Positions 42,249-50,872 of a stretch of DNA of 64,000 nt are shown here, in pieces (position 1 is the first letter of the stretch; each line of letters begins with the position of its first letter). The position numbers were made by a program, and so were the translations under genes. The notes below the pieces were generated by a model that saw only the letters and a program-made list of their open reading frames with translations, did not search any database and had not been told where the DNA came from. The stretch is from positions 186,001 to 250,000 of the forward strand of contig JAFYZT010000027.1 of NCBI GenBank assembly GCA_017548605.1, in the 5' to 3' direction. This DNA comes from Prevotella sp. GTDB lineage: Bacteria; Bacteroidota; Bacteroidia; Bacteroidales; Bacteroidaceae.

Positions 42249-43556
42249 ATGAAGAAAACGATTTTGACCTGCTTTTTGGCCTGCATGGGTCTGTTGGGCA
42301 TGGCCCAAGGTATGGATGACGATCCCGACAACCGTTATGCCACCGACCTGCTCAAGCCAGGGGCTGCGGCACCCGACTTCCAGATAAAGACATTGGACGG
42401 GAAGAAATTCAAACTGAGTAAGTTGCGCGGCCGTTATGTGGTGCTTGACTTTTGGGCATCATGGTGCCCTGACTGCCGGAAGGACATCCCTAACCTACAG
42501 CGCATGTACGAACGTTTCCACGGCAAGGGAGTGGAATTTGTCGGTGTGTCATTCGACGACAACGTAACGGCTTGGCAGGATGCCGTGCAGAAATACCAGA
42601 TTCCTTACACCCAGGTGAGTGAATTGAAGAAGTGGAAAGAGACGGCCATCTCACCCCTCTACGGTGTGAAGTGGATTCCGTCGATATATATTATCGACCC
42701 CGACGGCAAGGTGGTGCTTTCAACGGTCGTCTCCGACAAAGTGGAAGCTAAGTTGTATGAACTAACCGCACCCACGCCTTCCCCCATCGGCACGAAGGAG
42801 AGTATTTGGATTGATGGTAGCAAAGGACGCCTCAAGGCCGTGATACAAAAGCCTGAGCTAACACAAGGACAGCAATGTCCGATGGTGATGTTCTGCCACG
42901 GCTTCGGCGGAACGAAGGAAGGACCGCTCTTTGAAATAACTGCCGACAGTCTGTGTGCCCACGGAATAGCCTCCATCCGTTTTGACTTCAACGGCCATGG
43001 TGAAAGCGAGGGTGACTTCCAAGAGATGACCGTTCCCAACGAGATAGAAGATGCGAAAAAGGTATATGAATACGTTCGCGACTTGCGTTATGTGAGCGAT
43101 GTGGCTATCGTAGGCCATTCTCAGGGTGGTGTGGTATCAGCCATGGTCGCAGGTGAGTTGGGCTCTGAAGCGTTCAAGGCTGTGGTGCTTCTGGCTCCAG
43201 CAGCAGTACTGCGCGAAGATGCTATCCGAGGAAGTACGATGGGTAAAACATACAACCCGCTCGACCCGCCAGAGTACGTTGAACTATGGGGCGGCAAGCG
43301 TTTAGGACGCGATTATATCAAGACGGCCTTCTACCTGCCCATTTATGAGACAGCATCCGGATACTCCGGCCCGGCACTCATCATCCACGGCACAGCCGAC
43401 CGCGTAGTGCCCTATACCTATGGCGAACGGTTCCACCAACTTTGGACCGGCAGTCAATGGGAACTGCTTGACGGACTGGACCACGGCTTCGGCCCCAATG
43501 TCTATCGTGCCGACCAACTGATGATTGACTTTCTTGTGAAAGAATTCAAGAGGTAA
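42249..43556 (+). CDS. Exported thioredoxin-like / alpha-beta hydrolase fusion
   Basis: 435 aa from ATG 42249. Signal peptide about residues 1-20. Residues about 35-172 are a TlpA/AhpC-like thioredoxin fold with active site WCPDC (Cys73, Cys76) and cis-Pro (KWIPSIYI). Residues about 185-435 are an alpha/beta hydrolase: oxyanion region CHGFGG, nucleophile Ser291 in GHSQGG, acid in HGTADRVVP and His in LDGLDHGFG. The hydrolase half resembles cinnamoyl-ester-type esterases. A single chain with both activities in the periplasm is unusual. The stop codon lies inside a heptamer repeat (43550-43598). A second esterase gene follows. Confidence 0.87.
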   Translation: MKKTILTCFLACMGLLGMAQGMDDDPDNRYATDLLKPGAAAPDFQIKTLDGKKFKLSKLRGRYVVLDFWASWCPDCRKDIPNLQRMYERFHGKGVEFVGVSFDDNVTAWQDAVQKYQIPYTQVSELKKWKETAISPLYGVKWIPSIYIIDPDGKVVLSTVVSDKVEAKLYELTAPTPSPIGTKESIWIDGSKGRLKAVIQKPELTQGQQCPMVMFCHGFGGTKEGPLFEITADSLCAHGIASIRFDFNGHGESEGDFQEMTVPNEIEDAKKVYEYVRDLRYVSDVAIVGHSQGGVVSAMVAGELGSEAFKAVVLLAPAAVLREDAIRGSTMGKTYNPLDPPEYVELWGGKRLGRDYIKTAFYLPIYETASGYSGPALIIHGTADRVVPYTYGERFHQLWTGSQWELLDGLDHGFGPNVYRADQLMIDFLVKEFKR

Positions 43557-43598
43557 GAGGTGAGAGGTGAGGGGTAAGAGGTGAGAGGTGAGAGAACA
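43550..43598. repeat. Seven heptamers (GAGGTGA type) starting at a stop codon
   Basis: GAGGTAA, GAGGTGA, GAGGTGA, GGGGTAA, GAGGTGA, GAGGTGA, GAGAACA in register. The first unit supplies the TAA stop of the thioredoxin-esterase gene. Same type as at 2975-3023. Confidence 0.88.
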
Positions 43599-43654
43599 CC
43601 CACAGGTTATCCCTCCTGTAATATCCCAATAAAAAATCAAAAACATATAAAAAA

Positions 43655-44614
43655 ATGAAACGACTTATATTATCATTAGCCATATTGATGGGCGCATTAT
43701 CATCATGTGCTTTGGACAAAGGAAAGCAACAATCTTCAGAGACTACGGCCAATGACAGCATCGTACAGGAAACTGTCAGCGCAGCACCACAGGCTAAGAA
43801 AACGCAGAAAGAAGGCAAGAGCCGTATCGTAAATGCCACATATCACAGCGGCATACTTGGTGCTGACCGTAACTATACCGTCTACCTGCCTAAGAGTTAC
43901 GATGTGGAACCCGACCGTCAATACCCCATCCTCTATCTGCTCCATGGCATGCACGACGACAATTATTGCTGGACCACTCGTGGACATCTGAAAGAGGTGA
44001 TGGACACCCTGGTAGCGCAGGGTAAAGCCTGTGAAATGGTCATCGTCACCCCGTGTGCCGGTGGCGAGGCCAACAAGGACTGGAACGGCTATTTCAACAT
44101 GCGTGGCTGGAACTATGAGGACTTTTTCTTTAAGGAGTTCATGCCATTCATCGAAAAGGAATACCGTATCCTGACCGACCGTGGTCACCGTGCCGCCGCC
44201 GGTCTGTCAATGGGTGGCGGAGCGGCCACCAGTTTCTGCCAACGTTATCCCGACCTGTTCTGTGCCTGTTATGCCATGAGCGCATTGATGGACATCGTAC
44301 CACTACCGGGACACAAGGCTGGTCCCAACAGCAAGGTAGGCATCATGAGTGCCAAGGTGGGCGAGCTGAGCTGCTCGAAATTCCTCCGCCGAGCCGATGC
44401 CGCTACTATCGCCAAGATGAAAACCATCCGTTGGTATGTGGACTGTGGTGACCGCGACTTTCTGCTGAAGAAGAACCAAGAATTTATGGCCGCCATGGAT
44501 CGTGCCGGTATTCCCTACAAAAAGCAGATACGCAAAGGCACACACTCGTGGCAGTACTGGCATTCCGGTCTCTTCATCTGCTTACCCTTCATCAGCGAAA
44601 GTTTTACAAAATAG
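43655..44614 (+). CDS. Esterase D/feruloyl-esterase-like lipoprotein
   Basis: 319 aa. Lipobox LSSC at residues about 15-18. Esterase fold of the PF00756 type: YLPKSYD, YPILYLLHGMHDD, nucleophile in GLSMGGG, and the His in THSWQYW at the end; acid in DCGDRDFLL. Family members cleave feruloyl or acetyl esters from plant polysaccharide, or act as antigen-85-like acyl transferases. Next to the thioredoxin-esterase fusion gene on the same strand, so both may handle ester-linked substrates in the envelope. Followed by a perfect terminator. Confidence 0.9.
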   Translation: MKRLILSLAILMGALSSCALDKGKQQSSETTANDSIVQETVSAAPQAKKTQKEGKSRIVNATYHSGILGADRNYTVYLPKSYDVEPDRQYPILYLLHGMHDDNYCWTTRGHLKEVMDTLVAQGKACEMVIVTPCAGGEANKDWNGYFNMRGWNYEDFFFKEFMPFIEKEYRILTDRGHRAAAGLSMGGGAATSFCQRYPDLFCACYAMSALMDIVPLPGHKAGPNSKVGIMSAKVGELSCSKFLRRADAATIAKMKTIRWYVDCGDRDFLLKKNQEFMAAMDRAGIPYKKQIRKGTHSWQYWHSGLFICLPFISESFTK

Positions 44615-44662
44615 CCGAAGACGTGTTAATCATTCGCTTTTCTATGCGCTCATGTACGAAAT

Positions 44663-44702
44663 ATAAATCGGGGACGGTCACAAATGACCGTCCCCGATTT
44701 AT
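44663..44702. terminator. Perfect 18-bp bidirectional terminator
   Basis: Arms 44663-44680 and 44685-44702, core CGGGGACGGTCA, loop CAAA, T-rich 3' flank on both strands. Between convergent esterase and grpE-like genes. Confidence 0.92.
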
Positions 44703-44725
44703 TATATAGAATGTGAAGAATCTAT

Positions 44726-45172
44726 TCAACGATAGACGACAACTTCAGCCAGGCGTAACACCTTGTCGCCACGGATATAGCCATCTTTCTTGATAGTGAC
44801 GATGGCACCCGACTTCTGTGATCCGTCTTTCTCAGTGCCTACAACATTGCAAAAACGCTCGTCGTACATATTGTCAGGGAATTCTATTCTTTTCACCCCA
44901 TGACGCTCGAGCACAGCTAATGTCTTTGTCTTGGCAGCCAACAGACGAGTAATGGCCTTGGTGGAAATCTGACTCTGGTCCAGTCCACGTTGTTTAATGG
45001 TTTCCTCAGCCCAGTCGAAAGTATCTACCACTTCAAGGAAATCGGCTAGTATCTCATTGATTTTGTCTTCATTTTGTTTGGTCTGACGCTCATTGCGGTG
45101 AATAAGCGCCAAATTTTCGTTTTGCAGCTTGGCCACCAGGCCTGCTATCTCGCTAATTGTACTAAGTCCCAT
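44726..45172 (-). CDS. GrpE-like nucleotide exchange factor
   Basis: 148 aa, shorter than usual GrpE (about 180-200). The C-terminal part has the GrpE pattern: NVVGTEKDGSQKSGAIVTIKKDGYIRGDKVLRLAEVVVYR. The N-terminal part is a helix (LQNENLALIHRNERQTKQNEDKINEILADFLEVVDTFDWAEETI), as in GrpE dimers. GrpE releases ADP from DnaK. Not beside dnaJ, so a second, divergent GrpE-like protein is likely. It lies 44 bases downstream of the LysM/zinc-ribbon gene on the same strand. Confidence 0.7.
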   Translation of the reverse strand: MGLSTISEIAGLVAKLQNENLALIHRNERQTKQNEDKINEILADFLEVVDTFDWAEETIKQRGLDQSQISTKAITRLLAAKTKTLAVLERHGVKRIEFPDNMYDERFCNVVGTEKDGSQKSGAIVTIKKDGYIRGDKVLRLAEVVVYR

Positions 45173-45216
45173 AATATATTGAGAAGTTAAAGGGGAGTTT
45201 TGGGGAAGTTAAAGGG

Positions 45217-45852
45217 TTACGGTTCGTAGACAATGATGGAGTCGCCCACAGTGAGGTTACTCGATTTTTTCTTACTGTTAAGCTTTGCTATCTCATCTAC
45301 ATGACTGGCATTACCATAGAGTTTTGTACTGATTCTCGAATAATTATCGCCTTTCTGAATGACATAGTATTTCTTCCCTTTGGGTGCCGGAGCAGCCGTG
45401 GTTTGTGACTGCTGCTGAGGCTGTTGCTGTGCCTGTGTAGCCTCGGGTTGCTTGGTAGATGTTGCTGTGGCAGTGGGAGCAGGTGCGTTCGTCTTAGCAT
45501 CTTCTGTCCCAGGTGTCACAGGCGCCTTGAGCGACGGATTCAGCTGTCGCTGTAAGTCGCTGACATTCTCTTGCAGGCTCTTGATAGAGTCGCGCAACTG
45601 GCCCACCAGTTTGTTCTCAGCCGCCTTGCCGCCGCCAGAAGCGCTCAACAAAGCGAAGAGCACGGCAGCTACGATGGCGATGATGGCAATAGGTTTCCAG
45701 ATGTTTCGTTTAGCCACCTGTTCCTCCCTCAAGTCATCAAGTAGTTGGTATATTTTCAGTTCGCTCCCGCAATTAGGGCATTTGGGGTCGTTCTCTTCAC
45801 CGAAATTTTCGATATCTTTGCCACAAACGGGACATGTGAAGTGTTGTCTCAT
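45217..45852 (-). CDS. Zinc-ribbon, single-membrane-helix LysM protein
   Basis: 211 aa. N-terminal zinc ribbon (CPVCGKDI...CPNCGSEL, residues 8-31), one membrane helix (about 53-70), short coiled coil (VGQLRDSIKSLQENVSDLQRQL), Pro/Thr/Gln linker (about 110-160), and a C-terminal LysM domain (YYVIQKGDNYSRISTKLYGNASHVDEIAKLN). Topology should place the ribbon in the cytoplasm and LysM on the peptidoglycan. Divergent from the SPFH operon, whose proteins also carry zinc ribbons, across a shared promoter region. Confidence 0.87.
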   Translation of the reverse strand: MRQHFTCPVCGKDIENFGEENDPKCPNCGSELKIYQLLDDLREEQVAKRNIWKPIAIIAIVAAVLFALLSASGGGKAAENKLVGQLRDSIKSLQENVSDLQRQLNPSLKAPVTPGTEDAKTNAPAPTATATSTKQPEATQAQQQPQQQSQTTAAPAPKGKKYYVIQKGDNYSRISTKLYGNASHVDEIAKLNSKKKSSNLTVGDSIIVYEP

Positions 45853-45927
45853 AAAGATTTGCCTAAATTAAACACATTATGTAGCCCCACAAACATGTTG
45901 TACGGCCACCCTTTCGTTTTTCCGCTG

Positions 45928-45935
45928 CAAAGGTA
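45928..45935 (-). promoter_or_regulatory. Promoter box TACCTTTG for LysM/grpE-like genes
   Basis: Minus-strand match to TAnnTTTG about 76 bases before the LysM gene start; no clear -33 TTG. Confidence 0.45.
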
Positions 45936-45998
45936 ATAAAAAATCCTCATGCGGCTAAATATTTTGTTGAAATATATAAAAAAGAACGAAATAATTTG

Positions 45999-46006
45999 TA
46001 CTTTTG
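45999..46006 (+). promoter_or_regulatory. Promoter box TACTTTTG for SPFH operon
   Basis: TACTTTTG with a 110-base leader before ATG 46117 that contains heptamer repeats. No clear -33 TTG. Confidence 0.45.
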
Positions 46007-46021
46007 CACTTAATAAAGGGA

Positions 46022-46063
46022 GCGATGAGCGACAAGTGTCGATCGATGAACGATGAACGGTTG
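46022..46063. repeat. Six heptamers (CGATGA/GAGTGAC type) in SPFH leader
   Basis: GCGATGA, GCGACAA, GTGTCGA, TCGATGA, ACGATGA, ACGGTTG. They lie in the 5' leader between promoter and start codon. Confidence 0.75.
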
Positions 46064-46116
46064 TATCAACTACTGAACTCCTTTACTTCTAAATCAATAA
46101 CTAAAAGAACAAAACC

Positions 46117-47454
46117 ATGGGATTATTCCGCAATCCGAACGAATCAGCCTACCAAGGCGGCAAGAAACATATTCTAGAGTCGCTAAAAAACACATCCCCT
46201 GCTGGCGTACTTATCTGGAAACAACCTGAAGAAGATTTCAACACCCATTCCGTATTGACCGTCAACCCCGGCGAGGAAGCCATCTTCGTTAAAGATGGTG
46301 AAATCGTGGCAGTCTTCCAAAATGGCCGGCACGTGCTGAAAACCGAGAACTATGTGTTTCTCTCCCGCTTGCGCAATATGCTCAGTGGAGGTATCAGCAC
46401 CTTCAACTGCTTCGTCTATTTCGTGCGCAAAGCCACGACGATGGAGCTTTTGTGGGGCACCTCTTCGCCCATCCAACTGCGCGACCCCGTGCAGGGCATT
46501 GCCACGAGCATCAAAGCACGAGGCAGCTACAAGGTGAAAATCGATGACAGCGTGAAATTTCTCACCACACTCATGGGAAGCAACGTGAGCAAGTTTGAGC
46601 CTAACGACATCGAGCGGTATTTCAGTAATGAGTTCCAGCAGAAAATCAAGTCGACGATAGCCAAGGGACTGAAAGCGCAGAACGAAGAGTTATTGGGCGT
46701 ATGCGCCGAGATGGACGCGTTCGCCACGCAGATAACACCCGCCATCCAAGAGATGTTGGCAGAATATGGTATCGGACTGGCTCAGTTCACTATAGCCGCC
46801 ATGGACATACCCGAGGACGACCCCAACCGTCAGTTGCTGGAACAGGCGTATGCCAAGAAGCGCGAATTCGACCTTATGGGTCAGGACTACCGCACCATCA
46901 AAGGTATGGACATTATGGCCGACATGGCACATGGTGTGAGCACACAAGGAGGCGACAGCGCCGTGGGCAGCATGATGGGCGTGGGTATGGGTCTGAGCAT
47001 GGGCATGGCTACCGGCGGAGCTTTCGGACAGATGGCCCAAAACGCCTTCCAAGGGGTGCAGGGACAACCCGGACAACAATATCCACCGCAGGGACAGCAA
47101 GGCTACCAACAATACCCGCCACAGGGACAACAATACCCACCGCAACAAGGACAGCCCCAAGGCTATCAACAATACCCACCGCAGGGACAGCAATATCCAC
47201 CCCAACAGGGTCAGCCCCAAGGCTATCAGCAGTACCCGCCGCAGGGACAACCTCAGGGTTATCCGCAATATCCACCTCAGGGACAGCAAGGCTACCAACA
47301 ATACCCGCCACAGGGACAACCTCAGGCTCCCCAGCCCGCAGCTGAAGACCCGATGGCGCGTCTCACCAAACTCAAGCAGATGCTTGATGCCGGCCTCATC
47401 CAACAAAGCGAATACGATGCCGTGAAGAATGAAATACTCAGTAAAATGATTTAA
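46117..47454 (+). CDS. SPFH-domain protein with Gln/Pro-rich repeats and SHOCT tail (YdjI-like)
   Basis: 445 aa. N-terminal SPFH/virion-core-like domain (about 1-270) with LTVNPGEEAIFVKDGEIVAVFQNGRHVL and RGSYKVKIDDSVKFL. Gly/Met-rich segment (about 285-310), then a QQYPPQGQ-type low-complexity repeat (about 318-407), and a SHOCT domain at the end (DPMARLTKLKQMLDAGLIQQSEYDAVKNEIL). SPFH proteins form membrane-associated rings or scaffolds. First of three genes with two zinc-ribbon proteins, matching the Bacillus ydjG-ydjI arrangement of a membrane-stress complex. Confidence 0.87.
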   Translation: MGLFRNPNESAYQGGKKHILESLKNTSPAGVLIWKQPEEDFNTHSVLTVNPGEEAIFVKDGEIVAVFQNGRHVLKTENYVFLSRLRNMLSGGISTFNCFVYFVRKATTMELLWGTSSPIQLRDPVQGIATSIKARGSYKVKIDDSVKFLTTLMGSNVSKFEPNDIERYFSNEFQQKIKSTIAKGLKAQNEELLGVCAEMDAFATQITPAIQEMLAEYGIGLAQFTIAAMDIPEDDPNRQLLEQAYAKKREFDLMGQDYRTIKGMDIMADMAHGVSTQGGDSAVGSMMGVGMGLSMGMATGGAFGQMAQNAFQGVQGQPGQQYPPQGQQGYQQYPPQGQQYPPQQGQPQGYQQYPPQGQQYPPQQGQPQGYQQYPPQGQPQGYPQYPPQGQQGYQQYPPQGQPQAPQPAAEDPMARLTKLKQMLDAGLIQQSEYDAVKNEILSKMI

Positions 47455-47458
47455 CCCT

Positions 47459-48520
47459 ATGGCAACAATAGAACTACAACAAGTAAGATGCCCTAACTGT
47501 GGGGCCAATATCAGCCAATTTAACCGTTTCAAACAGACCGTAGAGTGTCCATACTGCCACACCGTGCTACAGAATCCTGCAGCCATGGCCGTGCAGCGTA
47601 ATATGCCTACGCCGGAAAGAATCATCCCTTTTCAGACACAGGACTACGACTTCGGCCAGCAGTTACTGAAAGCACTCATCAAGCGCAATTACGTTCCGCG
47701 TGACATCTTCGACTACATGAAGACTGACAACGTGATGAAGGCCTATCTGCCCATGTATCTGTTCGAGGGTGTTTATCAAGCGAACTGGAACGGTAAGGTG
47801 ACCGACCGCTACCAAGATAATGGCGAGACGAAATCAAGGGAACGATTCGTCAACGGTATGGCAGGAGGCAACTTCTCGTTCTACTGTCTGGCCTACGAGG
47901 GAAATGACATACCACCAGAGCTGCAAGATTTCGCCCGTGTGATTACCTTCAACCAGAATTTCACGCAGGGCTTTGACTTCAGTATACTCGGTGCCGAGAA
48001 CGCCGATTACATCACCATGGAAGCCAATACCGATAAAAACGCCATGTGGCAACGCTATGGCAATCAGGAGGTACACCGACAGGCTGAGGAGGGAGTAAAG
48101 GATGCAGCCGGCAGCAGTGTCCACGATCTGAACTGGAGTGTCTTCCCACAATTGATGAACCAAGGCCAATTGGTGCTCGTGCCTTTCTGGTTCATCTACT
48201 ATTTCTACCGCGACACACAGTATTATTTCATGATGGACGGTCTGGGCACCAGACACAACCTGACAGCACCCGTCGACCAAGGTGAAAAAGACGAGGTGAA
48301 CAAATACAACTGGTCCATGTGGTTGTCTTTAGCCGTTCTTTTGATTGGCCTCATCCTTCTGGCAGCCAAGGTAAGTATTGCATCTGTCGTGGCTGCAGTG
48401 GGTGGTATTGCATCACTGGCCACCATCATCTTCTATTTCGTACGACGCAGTCAAATATTGAAAGCCTCGCGCTCCTTCCGCGACCAAGCGGCACAACGCT
48501 TTATGCAGCAGCAACAGTAG
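47459..48520 (+). CDS. Zinc-ribbon membrane protein (YdjG-like)
   Basis: 353 aa. N-terminal zinc ribbon VRCPNCGANISQFNRF...VECPYCHTVLQ (residues 10-40), a middle domain of about 220 residues (PFQTQDYDFGQQLLKALIKRNYVP...), and two membrane helices near 285-330. The cluster of a ribbon, a large middle domain and C-terminal helices fits YdjG of Bacillus, which works with an SPFH protein and PspA. Starts 4 bases after the SPFH gene and ends directly at the start of the next gene. Confidence 0.82.
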   Translation: MATIELQQVRCPNCGANISQFNRFKQTVECPYCHTVLQNPAAMAVQRNMPTPERIIPFQTQDYDFGQQLLKALIKRNYVPRDIFDYMKTDNVMKAYLPMYLFEGVYQANWNGKVTDRYQDNGETKSRERFVNGMAGGNFSFYCLAYEGNDIPPELQDFARVITFNQNFTQGFDFSILGAENADYITMEANTDKNAMWQRYGNQEVHRQAEEGVKDAAGSSVHDLNWSVFPQLMNQGQLVLVPFWFIYYFYRDTQYYFMMDGLGTRHNLTAPVDQGEKDEVNKYNWSMWLSLAVLLIGLILLAAKVSIASVVAAVGGIASLATIIFYFVRRSQILKASRSFRDQAAQRFMQQQQ

Positions 48521-48988
48521 ATGAAATGCCCCTATTGCCATAAGACGGTGGCTAAAGGCTCCGACTATTGTGACAAGTGCGGTGCCTCGCTCAGTGACGT
48601 TCACTACTGTGAGCGTTGCGGCACTATCAGGCAACGAGGCATTCTGAAATGTCCGGTATGCGGTACTCCTTATCCCAAAGGGCAAGGGGCAAGGGGCAAG
48701 GGGCAAGGAGCAGCCGCTTACGGCATGAAGAAAGGCCCGGCTTCACTTTGGAAACCGGGCATCATCATATTATTACTCTCCGTCCTCGTGGGTACCTTCG
48801 CGTTCATGAAACGAGCTAACAACCAGCAATATGCCAAGGCTCTGGAGCGCGAATATGCCGCATGGAACGCAGCACAGGCAGAAGCCACCCAAGCCAAGGC
48901 GAAGAAAGCGAAGAGCACCACAAAGGGAACGAAGAAGAGTACGAAGAAAAGTTCTTCAAGCAGTAGTAAGAAAAAAGGAACTAACTAA
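48521..48988 (+). CDS. Double zinc-ribbon membrane protein with Lys-rich tail
   Basis: 155 aa. Two zinc ribbons (CPYCHK...CDKCGA and CERCGT...CPVCGT) in residues 3-49. Residues about 53-64 (KGQGARGKGQGA) come from four perfect GGGCAAG heptamers, followed by one membrane helix (about 77-94) and a basic Lys/Ser-rich C-terminus. No enzymatic motif. The start codon follows the upstream stop without a gap, so it is the third gene of the SPFH operon; the ribbons may recruit the SPFH or DnaK partners. Confidence 0.8.
   Translation: MKCPYCHKTVAKGSDYCDKCGASLSDVHYCERCGTIRQRGILKCPVCGTPYPKGQGARGKGQGAAAYGMKKGPASLWKPGIIILLLSVLVGTFAFMKRANNQQYAKALEREYAAWNAAQAEATQAKAKKAKSTTKGTKKSTKKSSSSSSKKKGTN
48680..48714. 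repeat. Perfect GGGCAAG heptamers inside a reading frame
   Basis: Four perfect GGGCAAG units (48680-48707) and one degenerate unit, in frame within the double zinc-ribbon gene. Confidence 0.9.
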
Positions 48989-48996
48989 TAGAATAG

Positions 48997-50856
48997 TCAA
49001 CCTTTCTTCAGTACTACTTTCTGTGCGTATGCCAAAGCAGCTGAGCGGAAAAACGCACGGAATTCACTGTAATTGCTGGCAGGGAATAATCCATTGTGTA
49101 TTACGATGTGGTGCATAACCCGTAAATGTCCATCCACGGCATTTACCTCAAACGAAGACGAGCCGAAAGGTGAATCCACTTTCATGGGCATGGGGGCAGA
49201 CTCAACCACATATCCTTCAGGCAAGACGATGTCCATCTCCATCTCGAAAGAACGTCCCATTTCCACCTCGATGGCAATATCACGGTTACCGTCAGGCAGG
49301 TTTGGGAACGACATATCCAGAGGAGCCAGTTGCAGGAACAAACGTTGTCCTGTGACCGAAGCCATCCTATCCACCTTGGCCTTGCATTGCGCTTTCAAGA
49401 GAGGATGACGACCATCTACACACCGTTCCTCTATCCTCAATTCTTCTATCAAGCATTGATTGACTTTCATGAGCCCTTTCACCTTTGCCTTGCGCTCATT
49501 ATCGTCTGCCATTACTAATGGCAGGAAACGTTCATACATCCCACAGGCTGCAGAAAAAGTCCAATCTACATCTGCACTACCATCAGGATGCATGGCTGTT
49601 ACCATATATGTGTGTACCACATTGTCACGTTCATCATATTGTGGAAGTCGAACCAATTCTCCTCCCTGCGATGTGATGGCCAGCGCATCATGACCAGCAA
49701 TAAGACTATGAATGTAACCTAATGGAATGTGCTGGTTGGTACATTCAAGCCATAAGGTGTCACCATCAATAGATGCCATGGCTATGGCATGATTGAACTG
49801 ATTGGCATTGGAAAAGTCAGGAAAAAGCCGCCGCTGGTCGGTCCCGATAATGACATATTGAGCAGGCACTCCCACTTCCTTCAGCATGGCAACCATGAGA
49901 TTGGAGAGCCCCTTACAATCACCAAAGCCTGTGCGCCATACCTCCTCGGCAGAAAAGGGCTGGTAGCCGCCGACTCCCAACTGAATACTTACATAGCGGG
50001 TGTTTTGCTGAAGCAGTCGATATGCCACGTTGATTTTCGACAACATGGAACGGCAGGTATCTGTCGCTTGACGAAGTTGTTCTTTCAAGTTTTCGGGAAG
50101 GGTCTGCCTGCCCTCCAACAGGCTGCTATGCCATTGGCCAAAAGACCGCCAAGAAGACATATCACCTTTCCATTTATCAAAAGCGAAAGTAATCGGGGCA
50201 AAATAAACAGTCGGTAGTATGCTTTCAAGATCAGGGGCGAAGTCCAAATCTGCAATCGGCTCCACGTTGTCACAAGCAATGGTATACACTTTCCTCCCTT
50301 TCTCGTCAATACGCTCCTCCACCTTGTTGTCCATATTCACCACATGCCAACGGCAAGATTGAGTAGCAGGAAGTGTAAGGGTATAATCAGCGTGTACCAA
50401 AGACATCTTTGGACGTGTAAGCGGCTGAAACGGTGGATAAGACAAAACACCGTCGTTACGGCGAATGGTGAAGGTGTAAGTCACCACACAAGGATAGACG
50501 GGCGGTGTGACATCAGCATACATCGTGGTGACATCATCAGCCAGCCCGGCTGAGAGTTGTGTCGACTTCAGGTCTCCCTTCTTTAGTTTCCGAAGCACAT
50601 TGCCATCGCCATCGGTCACCACACCCGAGAAGTCGATCAGACGGGTGTTATTGTCCACACCGACACCCCAGTCGGCACCCCATGAACCACGTGCATTCAT
50701 CAGTTTATACGACTGCGTCTGCCGCCATTCCATGCCCCCTTTGTCATCAACCATCACCGATGTGGTCTGGTTGAGCACGACCACATCAGCCTGCTGTGCC
50801 AAGGCTGACAGACCCGACAACACAGCCACCACGTAAGCAATAATGTACCGTTTCAT
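48997..50856 (-). CDS. Exported DUF3857 / transglutaminase-like protein
   Basis: 619 aa. Signal peptide about residues 1-20. DUF3857 domain (about 60-215, GDLKSTQLSAGLADDVTTMYADVTPPVY) then a transglutaminase-like core with a complete-looking triad: Cys in TGFGDCKGLSN, His in QFNHAIAMA and an acidic residue in LWLECTNQ (Glu where Asp is usual). C-terminal DUF2569/3858-like region. Family role in envelope peptides is inferred. Lies 16 bases downstream of the second DUF3857 gene on the same strand and convergent with the SPFH operon. Confidence 0.85.
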   Translation of the reverse strand: MKRYIIAYVVAVLSGLSALAQQADVVVLNQTTSVMVDDKGGMEWRQTQSYKLMNARGSWGADWGVGVDNNTRLIDFSGVVTDGDGNVLRKLKKGDLKSTQLSAGLADDVTTMYADVTPPVYPCVVTYTFTIRRNDGVLSYPPFQPLTRPKMSLVHADYTLTLPATQSCRWHVVNMDNKVEERIDEKGRKVYTIACDNVEPIADLDFAPDLESILPTVYFAPITFAFDKWKGDMSSWRSFGQWHSSLLEGRQTLPENLKEQLRQATDTCRSMLSKINVAYRLLQQNTRYVSIQLGVGGYQPFSAEEVWRTGFGDCKGLSNLMVAMLKEVGVPAQYVIIGTDQRRLFPDFSNANQFNHAIAMASIDGDTLWLECTNQHIPLGYIHSLIAGHDALAITSQGGELVRLPQYDERDNVVHTYMVTAMHPDGSADVDWTFSAACGMYERFLPLVMADDNERKAKVKGLMKVNQCLIEELRIEERCVDGRHPLLKAQCKAKVDRMASVTGQRLFLQLAPLDMSFPNLPDGNRDIAIEVEMGRSFEMEMDIVLPEGYVVESAPMPMKVDSPFGSSSFEVNAVDGHLRVMHHIVIHNGLFPASNYSEFRAFFRSAALAYAQKVVLKKG

Positions 50857-50872
50857 CTTCTCCTACAAATTA

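Noticed and set aside
46690-47625. 311-codon minus-strand frame over the SPFH gene
   Set aside because: Made of Leu/Arg-rich antisense of the Gln/Pro repeat; not a gene.
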